Shown: piece after piece, positions 38,093 to 47,347 of the stretch
How positions within the stretch are numbered: the stretch's first letter is position 1
How the letters are laid out: every line of letters begins with the position of its first letter
Assembly (NCBI GenBank): GCA_016875095.1
Contig: VGSG01000014.1
Span: forward strand, 1 to 63,606
DNA: 63,606 bases
Origin: Deltaproteobacteria bacterium
GTDB taxonomy: Bacteria; Desulfobacterota; Desulfomonilia; Desulfomonilales; Desulfomonilaceae
Direction: 5' to 3'
The notes under the pieces: model-generated
The model's database searches: none
What the model saw: only the letters and a program-made list of their open reading frames with translations
Told to the model about the DNA's origin: nothing
Made by a program: the position numbers and the translations under genes

Positions 38093-38416
38093 TTCCCGGA
38101 GTCACGGATCAACTGTCGTCTCTCGGGACGATCTCTCGGACCCAAAGAAGCCCTTCACTCACACAGCCCCTCTCTCAGACGACAACAATGTCCGGCAATG
38201 AGTGAAATGAACGGCTTCTCGCGTCATCACGAGAATAACGCTCTCCAGGTCCTCCGGTCAACGCCGATGACGCGCGGGGCCGCTTGCCTTATCACGGAAA
38301 GGGGCCGCGAAAGGCCATTGCGGACCCGAGGCGCGCATACGCACACCGCCATGCAAGCGATCTTCGAAAGGAGGGGACGTTGAGGACCGCGAAAAGAGAT
38401 CTCCGCGTCCGGCGCC
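38093..38416. other. Intergenic region
   Basis: 324 bases between two minus-strand genes. No supported gene or repeat. Confidence 0.4.
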
Positions 38417-38857
38417 TCATCGCGTGGACGCCACCGCAAGGGGGATCCGGTATGCGCAATGATATGACGCCACCTCGCGTCCCGCGGTATTCCGGAACGT
38501 CACGGAGAGGCGGATTTCATCCTCAATGCCGCGGTCAGGCTCCATGCGCTCCGTAATGTCCTCGATTCGGAGAAGGCCCACGATTTCCTGCGCAATGGGG
38601 GGATCTTCGAAAAGCTGCGCCTCTTCCATGATCAAATGCAGTTCCAGAGGATTGACGCCCGCGTCTTCCCACACCTGTGCGAAACCCGCGGACCCGCGCA
38701 GAGCGAGAAACCCCGGCCAGACCGAGGGGCGCAATGGCGGTTCCTCACTGTCCCTCAGCCACGGCCGCACCAGTTCACGAAGGTCATGGAGGAGTTCGGC
38801 GGAGAGGATCACTCTAAAGAGAGGATAATCTTTTCCCACAAGGTGTCTGTCGATCAC
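38417..38857 (-). CDS. Hypothetical protein (146 aa) at the end of the nrd operon
   Basis: GTG start at 38857, no strong ribosome site. Balanced composition with Trp, Leu and acidic residues (LLHDLRELVRPWLRD; EAQLFEDPPIAQEIVGLLR); ends with a beta-rich stretch (EIRLSVTFRNTAGREVASYH). No Cys pairs, signal or membrane helix. No family recognised. It starts 66 bases after nrdG's stop on the same strand, so it may be co-transcribed. Confidence 0.6.
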   Translation of the reverse strand: MIDRHLVGKDYPLFRVILSAELLHDLRELVRPWLRDSEEPPLRPSVWPGFLALRGSAGFAQVWEDAGVNPLELHLIMEEAQLFEDPPIAQEIVGLLRIEDITERMEPDRGIEDEIRLSVTFRNTAGREVASYHCAYRIPLAVASTR

Positions 38858-38923
38858 GTCCCCACACCGTTTCCGGCGCGTCTCTTTCGGCAGGAGCGAG
38901 GCCGGCTCTTGTGGAAGCCGGAA

Positions 38924-39652
38924 TCATCCTGCGTGGGCTACCAGCCTGGGGTTGACAGCCTCGGGCGCCGGTGTTTCAAAGAGAAGACGCATACGTTCCA
39001 ATCTTTCGGGCGCGAACTGCGGTATCCGGCGAAAAGCAGGGTCCAGAGTCTGCACGTTCCGGAATCCCTGAATCGTGAAGCGCGGAACTTCTCCGAGAGA
39101 TTGCCGGATTCGACGGAGCTGGGGCTCCTCAACAATGCCGGGAATGGCCGTGGTGCGAAAGACGACCTCTAGGCCGGAGGCCTTAAGTATCTCCACGCTC
39201 CGGAAGATAAGTCCTATATCCACCTGGACTCCGGCAAGTTTCGAATATTCTTCTTCGGTGAATGGCGCTTTCACGTCCATTGCCACCGCGTCCACCAGGC
39301 CCTCCGAGAGGAGCGCCTCGATCATTCCTGGATGCGACCCGTTCGTGTCGAGCTTGATCAGCACGCCCTGCGCCCTAATGGTTCGGAGGAGTTGCGGCAG
39401 GTTATCATGAATGGTGGGTTCGCCCCCAGTCACGGTGACACCGTCGATCCAGTTCTTACGCCGCTCCAGATGACTCAGGACTCCCGCGAGGGATTCGTCG
39501 CGCAGCGACCCCTGTCGTATCACCAGGTCTCCGTTGTGGCACGCGGGGCAACGGAAGCTACACCCTGCCAGGAATACGATGGAACAGACCTTGCCGGGCC
39601 AGTCCAGCATGGAGACCGGTATGAAACCCTTAATGTGAAAATCCTGCGTCAT
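38924..39652 (-). CDS. nrdG: Anaerobic ribonucleotide reductase activating protein (radical SAM)
   Basis: 242 residues from ATG 39652 (MTQDFHIKGFIPVSMLDWPG), GGAG upstream; the frame from 39754 adds an unlikely leader. The radical SAM cluster motif is CSFRCPACHN (CxxxCxxC), and GGEPT is the SAM-binding turn. This is the longer activase type common in anaerobes. It uses SAM and an electron to create the glycyl radical on NrdD. Encoded two genes after nrdD in one operon. Confidence 0.92.
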   Translation of the reverse strand: MTQDFHIKGFIPVSMLDWPGKVCSIVFLAGCSFRCPACHNGDLVIRQGSLRDESLAGVLSHLERRKNWIDGVTVTGGEPTIHDNLPQLLRTIRAQGVLIKLDTNGSHPGMIEALLSEGLVDAVAMDVKAPFTEEEYSKLAGVQVDIGLIFRSVEILKASGLEVVFRTTAIPGIVEEPQLRRIRQSLGEVPRFTIQGFRNVQTLDPAFRRIPQFAPERLERMRLLFETPAPEAVNPRLVAHAG

Positions 39653-39768
39653 TGGTGCTCCGAGGAAGCTGCCTGCAAACACTATTGTTCTTGGAAATGA
39701 GGTCCGGGAGGCAGGGAAAAAGCACCTCCCGAACTTGCATGTCCGTTGATACATGCAAGGGCAGATAA

Positions 39769-40020
39769 TCAGCCCCCCACTTTGTCCAAAAAGCTCCTTA
39801 CCTCAATCGCGCCGGTGAGGACTTCACCTGCATCGGAAACCAGAATAGGCAGTTTCTTTTCCGCGAGGGTCACGCACTCGAAATAAGCCAGCATAGCCAA
39901 TGCTTCGGGATTTTCACCATCAAGGTTGAGCACCTGCACATCCGGCCTCTTTTCCAGTTCCACGTGACTCTTGACCCAATCACACTTACCGCAACCCGGT
40001 TTTGTAAAGAGATACGTCAT
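39769..40020 (-). CDS. Glutaredoxin-like protein
   Basis: 83 residues from ATG 40020, with GGAGG upstream. FTKPGCGKCDWVKSHVE shows the CxxC active site (CGKC) at the start of a thioredoxin-fold helix, and LPILVSDAGEVLTGA gives the cis-Pro region. Between nrdD and nrdG, so probably the thiol carrier or electron donor of the anaerobic reductase. Cytoplasmic. Confidence 0.85.
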   Translation of the reverse strand: MTYLFTKPGCGKCDWVKSHVELEKRPDVQVLNLDGENPEALAMLAYFECVTLAEKKLPILVSDAGEVLTGAIEVRSFLDKVGG

Positions 40021-40165
40021 AGCTAACCTCCAATTGAATGCCAAACCTTGTCACTTCCTTGCACGAAAGCGAATTGTACGGCCGAGCTTTGGGAAGCCGC
40101 CTTGCCCTTGCGCACGACTTCCCTGACTTCTCGGCATGGCGCATCCACGCCGCATTGTCCTACGA

Positions 40166-42271
40166 TCAGCCGATTGCCCGGTTTCGGAACCGGTCTTTCA
40201 GCTCGCCGATCTTGCCCTTGTTCCAACTGGCAACCTTGGTGAAATACCCGGTGATCCTGGTAATCTGTTCGACTCTATCCGAACCGCAGAAGAGGCACGC
40301 GTCATGCAGCCCCCTGGCGGTGCGCCCGCACACGACGCATGTGGTCAATTCAGGAGAGAATGCGATCTGATCGTTCTGGGTCAACTGAAAGGTCTTGACC
40401 ACGAAGTTCGCCAATGATTCCGCGCTGGGCCTGCTCTCCCCGAGCCAGATATGGGTCAGCGAACCCGCCTCGATGAGCGGGTGGAACAAGCCTTCCTTCT
40501 TGACCCGCTCGATCGCGTCCACCTGCGAACCCACATTGAAGAGGGTGGAATTGGTGTAATAGATCTCCTCCAGGTTGATCGCGCCTTTTACCACGCGTTG
40601 CGTTTGCGGGAAGAGCTTCATGTCCATCTTGGCGAACCGGTACGCGGTGCTTTCGGCCGGCGTTTGTTCCAGCACGAAGCGCATATTATGCTTCTTCCCC
40701 AGTCTGGCCGCGACCAGGTTCATGTGCGCGATTACCCTGAGACCGAACTTGAGCGCCTCCGAGCTCTCGTGCATCTGCTGCCCGGTATGATACTGGACCA
40801 GCTCGTTCAAGCCCACCATGCCGACCAGGTACGTGACCCGGTGCATTCTGAGGTACGGTTCGCCGTCCTTGTCCATGGTCAGCAAGGCCAGAGGCCCTGA
40901 TTCACCGAGCGCCAGCAAGCGTTCGATAAACTGCTTCTTCTGGAGATGCGCTTCGGCCGCAAGGTTGATCCGGTCGGTGATAATGGAGAAGAGCTTCGTA
41001 TCGTCTCCGCCCGCCTCGTAGGCAATTCGGGGCAGATTGACGGTGACGTTCTGCATGGCTGAGTAGCGCATTTTCCAGGGACGCGTCGCGTCGGCCAGGT
41101 CACTCTTGTCCAGCTTGAAGGCAAGCCTGCAACACTCTGATATTTTGGCTGTTTCTCCTCTATCGAAGACGAAGTACGAGTTCCCCTTCTCCGACGCCAC
41201 ATCGCAGATGTGATGCAGAAACTTCTCATGCCCGGGGGTCTGGAAGAACTTCTCCGTAATGTGGACCAGGGGCTTGGGGAAAAAGAAGGGTCTCCCCACT
41301 CCGTCCCCTTCACGATAAATATCGAAGAGGGTCCAGACGAAGTTCTGCGCTTCGGGCAAATAATCGGAATACGTGCTTCCCGTGAATTCGCCCCCCGGGC
41401 CGATGGCCGGGACCTCTTCGAAATGCTTTGGAATCTCCCAGTACAGGTTGATGTCCGTGAAAATAGCCTGGCCGCCCCGCGCGACAGCCTGTTGGGAGAA
41501 TTCAAAGATCAGCATCTGAGCGAGCTGACGAACCTCCCGCTGAGGCAGTCCACGAAGGTACGGGGCGAAGAAGAGGTTCACCGCGTCCCAACCGATTGCG
41601 CCTGCAAAGTGACTTTGAAGCGCGGCAGCGAATTTCACCATGTGGGCGAGCAGGACCTCCGGATGCTTGGCCGGCTTAGCCATGGCGAGGGAATTGGGAA
41701 GATTCAGACCGAATTTCTTGATGTACTCCAGAGATTGGCCCGAACAGTACGGCCGATCGATGAACCCCAGGTCGTGGAGATGCAAGTCACCGCGCATGTG
41801 ACCGTCGGCCACGTGCTGGTCGAATACGTTCAGAAGCGCGTACTCTTTCTTGATATTCTCCGCTAGGGTCAGGTTTGTGGCCTCCGGCCCGTGGGGAACA
41901 TTCGCGTTCTCCTTGTTGGGCCGAGTGATCAGTTGATCCACGTCGTACAAGGGCACGCCGAGGCGCGTGTGCAAACGCCGATCGCCTTCCAGCCCTCTCT
42001 CCAGGAGCTTGGCGTTTACCATCTCCCGCACGAGGGGCGCTGTGATCACCTTGATACCACTGCGCTTGATGTCGTTTTCGACCTCAAGGCTGATGTCCTC
42101 GGCAGTCCCCTCATCGACAAAGGTCTCCCTCAACAGCGCGTCCACGATACGGCCGCGATCCCAGCCGTCCATGGCCTCGCTCGAGGTCCTGACGAAGAGA
42201 GCCATATCCGTTGTCTCGGATGCCAGGACTTCTTTCTCTCTGTACTTGCTGATTTCAGTTACGCTAGCCAT
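40166..42271 (-). CDS. nrdD: Anaerobic ribonucleoside-triphosphate reductase
   Basis: 701 residues, ATG behind AGGAGG. Makes deoxynucleotides without oxygen by glycyl-radical chemistry. An ATP-cone region at the N-terminus (about 24-115) senses nucleotide levels. The catalytic barrel includes DLHLHDLGFIDRPYCSGQSL and HFAGAIGWDAVN. The C-terminal zinc site is CVVCGRT...CLFCGSD, and the glycyl radical loop is RITGYF (Gly 675). It heads the operon nrdD - glutaredoxin-like - nrdG. NrdR-type boxes overlap the likely promoter at 42605-42660. Confidence 0.96.
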   Translation of the reverse strand: MASVTEISKYREKEVLASETTDMALFVRTSSEAMDGWDRGRIVDALLRETFVDEGTAEDISLEVENDIKRSGIKVITAPLVREMVNAKLLERGLEGDRRLHTRLGVPLYDVDQLITRPNKENANVPHGPEATNLTLAENIKKEYALLNVFDQHVADGHMRGDLHLHDLGFIDRPYCSGQSLEYIKKFGLNLPNSLAMAKPAKHPEVLLAHMVKFAAALQSHFAGAIGWDAVNLFFAPYLRGLPQREVRQLAQMLIFEFSQQAVARGGQAIFTDINLYWEIPKHFEEVPAIGPGGEFTGSTYSDYLPEAQNFVWTLFDIYREGDGVGRPFFFPKPLVHITEKFFQTPGHEKFLHHICDVASEKGNSYFVFDRGETAKISECCRLAFKLDKSDLADATRPWKMRYSAMQNVTVNLPRIAYEAGGDDTKLFSIITDRINLAAEAHLQKKQFIERLLALGESGPLALLTMDKDGEPYLRMHRVTYLVGMVGLNELVQYHTGQQMHESSEALKFGLRVIAHMNLVAARLGKKHNMRFVLEQTPAESTAYRFAKMDMKLFPQTQRVVKGAINLEEIYYTNSTLFNVGSQVDAIERVKKEGLFHPLIEAGSLTHIWLGESRPSAESLANFVVKTFQLTQNDQIAFSPELTTCVVCGRTARGLHDACLFCGSDRVEQITRITGYFTKVASWNKGKIGELKDRFRNRAIG

Positions 42272-42345
42272 TGCAGTCCTCCTGGGCGGTGTGAAATGTT
42301 GATTTTTTTGAGCAATTCAGCAGGAGCGCTCCGTTCCCCTGACGA

Positions 42346-42480
42346 TCACCTCGCTGCAAACCGCGCCGATCCTCCCTCCGGAATTCCCGCGGGTAAGAAT
42401 AGGGAGACCAATAACCACAAGAAGCGCTCTTCTGTCAGGCTCAGGCTCAAGGACACACCATTAGTGTTCAGACCATTCAT
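42346..42480 (-). CDS. Possible 44-aa leader ORF in the nrdD 5' region
   Basis: ATG 42480 has GGAGG seven bases upstream. The frame ends at TGA 42346 and contains a Ser/Leu alternation and a hydrophobic stretch (ERFLWLLVSLFLPAG). It lies in the transcribed leader of nrdD if the promoter at 42653 is used. It may be an upstream ORF affecting nrdD, or chance. Confidence 0.28.
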   Translation of the reverse strand: MNGLNTNGVSLSLSLTEERFLWLLVSLFLPAGIPEGGSARFAAR

Positions 42481-42604
42481 AAAGGTCCTCCAACAGGCCC
42501 CTGTCGTGAGAGCGCTTTACATTTGGGCTTGCCAACCGAAGGCTCGGCGGCGTTCGCTCGGTTTGCCGTCAGCGCCTTGCGGCGGGCGGGGATGGTCCAT
42601 CTGG

Positions 42605-42660
42605 TGACGGATCATCTTGTGGTGAGGAGCAGTAATCATACAAGATGTAGTATGTCAAGC
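42605..42660 (-). promoter_or_regulatory. NrdR-type box pair overlapping a promoter for nrdD
   Basis: ATACAAGATGTAGTAT (42638-42653) fits the NrdR consensus acaCwAtATaTwGtgt at 12 of 16 places, including the core. A weaker copy, ACGGATCATCTTGTGG (42607-42622, 11 of 16), lies 31 bases away centre to centre, the usual three helical turns. On the minus strand TTGACA occupies 42658-42653, so the better box falls in the spacer/-10 region (weak -10 ATTACT). NrdR represses ribonucleotide reductase genes when dATP is plentiful. The leader would be about 350 bases. The rest of 42661-43071 has an A/T-rich patch at 42690-42745 and no gene. Confidence 0.6.
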
Positions 42661-43071
42661 GCGTTTTTTTCCCGTCAAGGTAGGGGTTTGATATATCGTA
42701 GGAACTTTTTTTGTTACATGATATTACCATATTATAACTAACTCTTCGAATATTTTCGAGGGCACGTAACCCTCCCCGGCTGACCCGAGCTTCTTGGTCG
42801 GTCCTCCGGGCCCCCGCGCCACGGGAACCAAGAAACCGGGATCGTCCAGTTGCGGCTAACTACAGGCGGAATCCTTGGTCCCCAGCCGTCTCCTTGCCCT
42901 TCCCGCCCCACCTTGGGGACCCCGAGATGGGCTTCTTGGAAACCCCTAAGCCTGACTCGTCGCATCGGGGCGCGCCCCTGCGCGGATCATTGGGTCCCCG
43001 GAGCTACGGCAGCGTCTTTCCGACGAACGAGGAAATCCGATCTGTTGCATCCCGCGGTCAGCGCTGCGCAT

Positions 43072-43530
43072 CTAAGAGCCAAACGTGACGTAGTGCGACT
43101 TACTCACCAGGATGTAGAGGAACTCCTCTTTCGTGTACGGAGTTGAAGGGAACGGCCTGTTCCAGTATTTCTCCACTTCGACACAGAGCTTCTTCAGCTC
43201 CATGGCGCCCCCCGCGTCAGCGAGCACCGCTTCGATGATGCTCATCACGGGCGGCCGCGTCGCGCCCGGGCCGGTCATCTTTTTTATTTCTTCGAGAGAG
43301 AGCCCCGCGGGAGCGTCCTTGAGCAGCGCGATCTTAAGGCTGCCGAGCGGTCCTTTGGGCGGCGCGCCAAGCCGTGAGCTCGGCGGGGGTATGTCCTTCG
43401 CAGTGGCAATGACAGCCTCTTCTTCCTCGCCGATCTGTTCCACCGGCGCCCCCGGGGTGTCGCGGATCTCCACTCGATCTTCGGCCTTACGTTCAGCCGC
43501 CTTGGGTTTAGCCTTTTTCGGTTTGGTCAT
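43072..43530 (-). CDS. Hypothetical protein with winged-helix-like C-terminus
   Basis: 152 residues, ATG behind GGAGAGAGG. The N-terminal half is disordered and Lys/Glu/Pro-rich. The C-terminal half (SIIEAVLADAGGAMELKKLC; FLYILVSKSHYVTFGS) resembles a HARE-HTH-type winged helix by eye. It could bind nucleic acid; no family can be fixed. It stands alone between the nrd promoter region and 43531-44037. Confidence 0.6.
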   Translation of the reverse strand: MTKPKKAKPKAAERKAEDRVEIRDTPGAPVEQIGEEEEAVIATAKDIPPPSSRLGAPPKGPLGSLKIALLKDAPAGLSLEEIKKMTGPGATRPPVMSIIEAVLADAGGAMELKKLCVEVEKYWNRPFPSTPYTKEEFLYILVSKSHYVTFGS

Positions 43531-43872
43531 GCCTCTCTCCTTGAGTTTCTCCCCTAGGAGGCGCCCGCTTCGTGGTCGAGAACGAGATGACTCGCCTCAC
43601 CCCCTCTTCCCCACGATAACGCGGAACGCGACACTGAAAGCGTCAGGGTGGATAGCAGCTTTGACCTCTACTTGATGGGCGTGTGGATCGTAGTGTCACC
43701 CCGCGACGTTGTCAATCCTTTTGTGCCCGAACCGCTTCACCGAGCAAACGGGTTCGGAAAGACGGAAAAACCTCGCGAGCCCGTTGTTCGGCTCGGGCGC
43801 GGGAATTGAGGAAATCCGTTGACCGTCAGGATGACCCACCCCAGGGGAGCCGCGCCCCAGTTTCTTAATAAA

Positions 43873-43888
43873 TTACTTTAATATTTTT
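43873..43888 (+). promoter_or_regulatory. A/T-rich upstream element, copy 1
   Basis: TTACTTTAATATTTTT, identical over 16 bases to 51708-51723 and followed by CTATAAC (CTATTAC in the other copy). It ends 14 bases before the -35 of the promoter for the secreted protein gene at 44038, the position of an UP element or activator site. Confidence 0.5.
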
Positions 43889-43902
43889 CTATAACATTCC
43901 GT

Positions 43903-43931
43903 TTGACATGAGTTTTTTTATGTGGTATCTC
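43903..43931 (+). promoter_or_regulatory. Promoter of the secreted Pro-rich protein gene at 44038
   Basis: TTGACA (43903-43908), 17-bp spacer, TATCTC (43926-43931); start near 43938, leader about 100 bases. The leader contains a CCCCCTGTGGGG hairpin (44001-44012) and ends in AAAGGAG. The rest of 43531-44037 holds no gene. Confidence 0.6.
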
Positions 43932-44037
43932 CCCGCCCGTGTGAGGGAAGGAGGGATGGCTCATCACCCGCCCCCATGCGCCCCGCAAACGAAAGAATAG
44001 CCCCCTGTGGGGTACGGTTGCCGAAAGGAGACCTATT

Positions 44038-44928
44038 ATGGGACGAATTCATTGCATAATCGCGGCATTCCTGCTGTTGAGCGCATCATGGGCTTCAGCC
44101 GCGACCTTTGAAGCGCTGGCCGAGTCAGTGGCTGCGCCAAATCCCGCGCCTCTCCTGGCAAAGCCCGGCGCGGTGGTCAAGGCCGAATTCAAGGCTTCCG
44201 TAGGGGAGCGTTCTGATTTGACTCTGGAATCGGACGCTCTACTCTCCGACGAGAGCGCCGGGCCCGCGCGTCCTCAGGTTTTGCCTAAGCCCGCGGTCGC
44301 GTTCAAGAAGAAGGGGTCGAGAGCCATGGCGCCCCCCCCTGATCCTGCCCCCAGAGTTGCGGCTCAGGCAAAAGAGCCCAACGACGACTTGGAAATGGAT
44401 TTGGAAAAGGACCTGGTGATTTCGCCGCCTCCGGCAAAGACCGAGGAGGCCCCCAAAGTGGCCCCCAAACCATCCGTGGAGATACCCGTGGCGCCGCGGG
44501 AGGACAAAGTCTCGGACAAGAAGCTCAAGCGTCCGGTTCCCGCGCCCCAGGTCAAGCAGGTCGCGCCCGTGAAGACTCGCCCGTTCTCCACCTCCCTGAG
44601 CCCTATTCAGAAGGTGCGTCCTGTGACATCGAACCCTTGGCTCACCCCTGCGGGCTCGCCCAGACCGAGCGCCTGTCCTGTCCCGCCGGTGACTAGAATC
44701 ACCTATCCGCCCCAGGAGCCTGCAATCCAGCAGCAGGCATCGCAGGCGCAAGAACGGACTTATGTGAGAGATGGAGTGACCGTTAAGCTCGCGGCGCCCC
44801 CACAGCCCGCGCAACCTGTGCCCGCAACCTATCAGGGAAGAGAGGAGTCATTCGTCGGGTCCGACCTCCTCAACGCGGCCGCGGACATCATCAGTTTGCC
44901 TTTTGCTTTCATCAGCTCGCTCTTCTGA
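44038..44928 (+). CDS. Secreted Pro/Lys-rich low-complexity protein
   Basis: 296 residues, ATG behind AAAGGAG. A clear Sec signal peptide ends ASWASA (residue 21). The mature protein is mostly unstructured Pro/Ala/Lys/Val (repeated APK, PPP and VAPKP units), with one acidic patch (NDDLEMDLEKDL) and a hydrophobic C-terminus (DIISLPFAFISSLF) that could insert in a membrane. Only one Cys. No domain recognised; probably a periplasmic or envelope-spanning structural protein. Its promoter shares a 16-bp element with the similar gene at 51822. Confidence 0.75.
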   Translation: MGRIHCIIAAFLLLSASWASAATFEALAESVAAPNPAPLLAKPGAVVKAEFKASVGERSDLTLESDALLSDESAGPARPQVLPKPAVAFKKKGSRAMAPPPDPAPRVAAQAKEPNDDLEMDLEKDLVISPPPAKTEEAPKVAPKPSVEIPVAPREDKVSDKKLKRPVPAPQVKQVAPVKTRPFSTSLSPIQKVRPVTSNPWLTPAGSPRPSACPVPPVTRITYPPQEPAIQQQASQAQERTYVRDGVTVKLAAPPQPAQPVPATYQGREESFVGSDLLNAAADIISLPFAFISSLF

Positions 44929-44945
44929 GGTCCCCCCTCAAGTGC

Positions 44946-44983
44946 GCCAAAGTCCGCGCTCTTTGCCGAGCGCGGGCTTTGGC
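44946..44983. terminator. Strong hairpin between convergent genes
   Basis: GCCAAAG-t-CCGCGCTC pairs with GAGCGCGG-g-CTTTGGC around a TTTGCC loop. It lies 18 bases after the secreted protein gene and before the end of panE, and can serve both strands. The T-run is poor (ATTTCT). Confidence 0.7.
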
Positions 44984-45016
44984 ATTTCTCCGAACCACGT
45001 CCTGTCATGAATGCTC

Positions 45017-45943
45017 TCAGATTCTCCGCTGCGCGGTCAGTTCCAGAGACTTGACAAGCAGCCCCAGGGTTCGATTTACCGTCGCGTCAATTCCCAGCGC
45101 CTCCGCTTCTCGCGCCACCGCGGTATTGATGAAATCGATCTCAGTGCGACGTCCCGCAAGGATATCCTGGAGCATAGAGTTGAGATTGCCCGACGTTGCT
45201 TCGCACACCTGCGCGACCTGAGCTTCAGGGTCCTCAAAGATCAACGAGATCCCTTTTGCCATGACCACTGCCAGACATTCCCGCACGACGCGGTGGATAA
45301 GTTCTCGCCCCGAATCCGTTTGCGTCAGGTCCCCATTCCGGATCCTCAGGAGCGTGGCCGGCGCGTTGATGGCTGCATTTATCACGAGCTTGGACCAGAC
45401 GCTCCCCAGAGCGTTCTCGGACACGTGCGCCGGACCGCTGCCCATCTTCTCGAGGATTGACCCCACTGAGCGAGCCCGTGGGGTGACTGTCCCGTCAGGT
45501 TCGCCGAGGTAAGTCTGTCCGTAGCCCGTATGTCGGAACTTGCCTTTTTCGAGAGCGAGCGCGCCGATGGTAGTAATGCCGAGCAAAACTCGCCCCGGGA
45601 AGGCGCTTTGAAGGCTCTCGAAATTCCCGATACCGTTCTGGAGAGTTAGGATCACCCCGTCGTCCGCGAGCACGGCCGCGGCCGTATCGAGCGCGGTCAC
45701 GGTATCGTAAGATTTGACGAGGAAGAGCGCGAGGTCAACCTTTCCGGCCTCGCCCGGATCCGCAACAATCCGCGGCCGCAAAAGGCGCTCACCCGACACG
45801 CCTTCAAGCCAGAGGCCGTGCTCCTGGATATGATGCGCCTGATCTCGGTTACGACGGATGAGAACCACGTCAACGCCGGCCTCGAACAGGAGGCTCCCTA
45901 ACACAGATCCCAGCGCGCCCGCGCCTACCACGCCGACTCTCAT
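45017..45943 (-). CDS. panE: Ketopantoate reductase
   Basis: 308 residues. Reduces 2-dehydropantoate to pantoate with NADPH in coenzyme A synthesis. The Rossmann motif GVVGAGALGSVLGSLL lies at the start. FLVKSYDT carries the conserved Lys, LQNGIGN the substrate loop, and WSKLVINAAINAPATLL the second catalytic Lys. Typical length. It follows panB by 50 bases on the same strand. Confidence 0.92.
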   Translation of the reverse strand: MRVGVVGAGALGSVLGSLLFEAGVDVVLIRRNRDQAHHIQEHGLWLEGVSGERLLRPRIVADPGEAGKVDLALFLVKSYDTVTALDTAAAVLADDGVILTLQNGIGNFESLQSAFPGRVLLGITTIGALALEKGKFRHTGYGQTYLGEPDGTVTPRARSVGSILEKMGSGPAHVSENALGSVWSKLVINAAINAPATLLRIRNGDLTQTDSGRELIHRVVRECLAVVMAKGISLIFEDPEAQVAQVCEATSGNLNSMLQDILAGRRTEIDFINTAVAREAEALGIDATVNRTLGLLVKSLELTAQRRI

Positions 45944-45993
45944 GTCGCCTCCTCGGCCACTCTCCCGAAAGCTCTTAACTTCTTCACCCGCTT

Positions 45994-46839
45994 CTACTCA
46001 GGGTAACGTTGCTTCAATTCCGCGGCCACGTCTTCCGGCATGGGGTAGCAATGTTCCGGAGCAGGGAATTTCCCTTCCACAACTTCCTTCTTGAATTCCT
46101 CGAGCGCCCGCAGGATCTGCGCGCCCGTTTCCGCGTATTTTTTGACGAACTTCGCCAGCTTTCGGTCGAACATTCCAATCATGTCGTGGATCACGAGAAC
46201 CTGGCCATCGCAGTGAGGTCCGGCCCCGATACCAAAGGTAGGTATGGAAGCCCGTCGTGTTATGACGGCAGCCACTTCGGCCGGGACGGCCTCCATGAGA
46301 ATGCTTGACGCGCCGGCTTCTTCCAAAATCTTGGCGTCTTCAATCAGTCGGACGGCCGCGGCCAGATCTCTTCCCTGGGCTTTGTACCCGCCGAGCTGAG
46401 CCGCAGCTTGGGGTGTCAGGCCGATATGACCCATCACCGGTATAGTCGCCTTTGCCATCGCGGTCACTACGTCGGCCACCTCCCGGCCGCCTTCTAACTT
46501 GACCGCGTCGCACCCGCCCTCAGCCATGAATCTCCCGCCGTTGCGGATGGCCTCGGGAATGGAGGGTTGGTAACTCATGTACGGCATGTCACCGACCAGA
46601 TACGCGTCAGGCGCGCCCAGCCGAACCGCCTTCACGGCCGGCATCATCAGATCCATGGTCACCGGTAGCGTGGAGCTGTAGCCATAGACGACCATTCCCA
46701 TGGAATCTCCCACAAGAATCACGTCGATCCCCGCCTTCTGTTCGAGAAGAGCGAACGGATAGTCGTACGCGGTAAGGAAGGTCATGGGCTCTTTGCGAGC
46801 CTTCTTGTCTCTCAAGGTCTGGATGGTCACTTTCGGCAT
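45994..46839 (-). CDS. panB: 3-methyl-2-oxobutanoate hydroxymethyltransferase
   Basis: 281 residues from ATG 46839 (MPKVTIQTLRDKKARKEPMT) with GGAGGAAAG upstream; the frame from 46935 is too long. Adds a hydroxymethyl group from methylene-tetrahydrofolate to 2-oxoisovalerate, the first step to pantothenate. Motifs: FLTAYDYPFALL, ILVGDSMGMV (Mg2+ ligand), VKLEGG, GHIGLTPQ and FGIGAGPHCDGQ. First gene of the panB-panE pair. Confidence 0.95.
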   Translation of the reverse strand: MPKVTIQTLRDKKARKEPMTFLTAYDYPFALLEQKAGIDVILVGDSMGMVVYGYSSTLPVTMDLMMPAVKAVRLGAPDAYLVGDMPYMSYQPSIPEAIRNGGRFMAEGGCDAVKLEGGREVADVVTAMAKATIPVMGHIGLTPQAAAQLGGYKAQGRDLAAAVRLIEDAKILEEAGASSILMEAVPAEVAAVITRRASIPTFGIGAGPHCDGQVLVIHDMIGMFDRKLAKFVKKYAETGAQILRALEEFKKEVVEGKFPAPEHCYPMPEDVAAELKQRYPE

Positions 46840-47013
46840 CTTTCCTCCATGCGTTTCACGGCTCTCGCGCCAAGACAGCGCGCGCCCGGATGATTTGTGC
46901 CCGAAACCTGCCGAGGACACTCTCTTGAAGCCCATTTTGCCGAGTTTCCGGGATCGCTTGTTTGCCGGAAAGAGCCGGCGGACTCTCGGCGGCGCAGGAG
47001 AGACAGCCCAAAC

Positions 47014-47037
47014 AAAAAAGCCTTCCGTGAGGAAGGC
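47014..47037 (-). terminator. Rho-independent terminator after the B12-subunit gene
   Basis: On the minus strand GCCTTCC-TCAC-GGAAGGC is followed by TTTTTT. It ends transcripts of the sucC - sucD - carboxyltransferase - mutase-subunit group about 310 bases after its last stop. The rest of 46840-47347 holds no supported gene. Confidence 0.75.
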
Positions 47038-47347
47038 GCGCGTCGTCTCCGTTGTTCGGTCCTTCCGTCCCAGTCACGAGGATCCAGGCGGTCTATATTG
47101 GGCGCAATAAGTCATGAGTTCCGGGTCACTGAAGACTCCAGACTCCGGAGCTTATATTGACGGACAACGAGCGCGGCCGTCAAGGATTAAAGAAAGGACG
47201 CAGTATCTTTTTGGGAGGGCAAAGGAGGCGCAACCCCGGTCGCTCGAACCGGCTTGAATTCGCGCCGGCCCCGGGCTTCGCTCCTACCACCATGTAGGAG
47301 CCAAGGAAGGAATGGGGTGCAGATTTCTGCTTTCAGCGCCGCGCGTA

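Noticed and set aside
43950-44037. Possible c-di-GMP (GEMM) riboswitch in the leader of the 44038 gene, because of CGCAAACGAAAG and GGTTGCCGAAAGG
   Set aside because: The two conserved halves and the tetraloop receptor cannot be lined up; only one short hairpin is solid.
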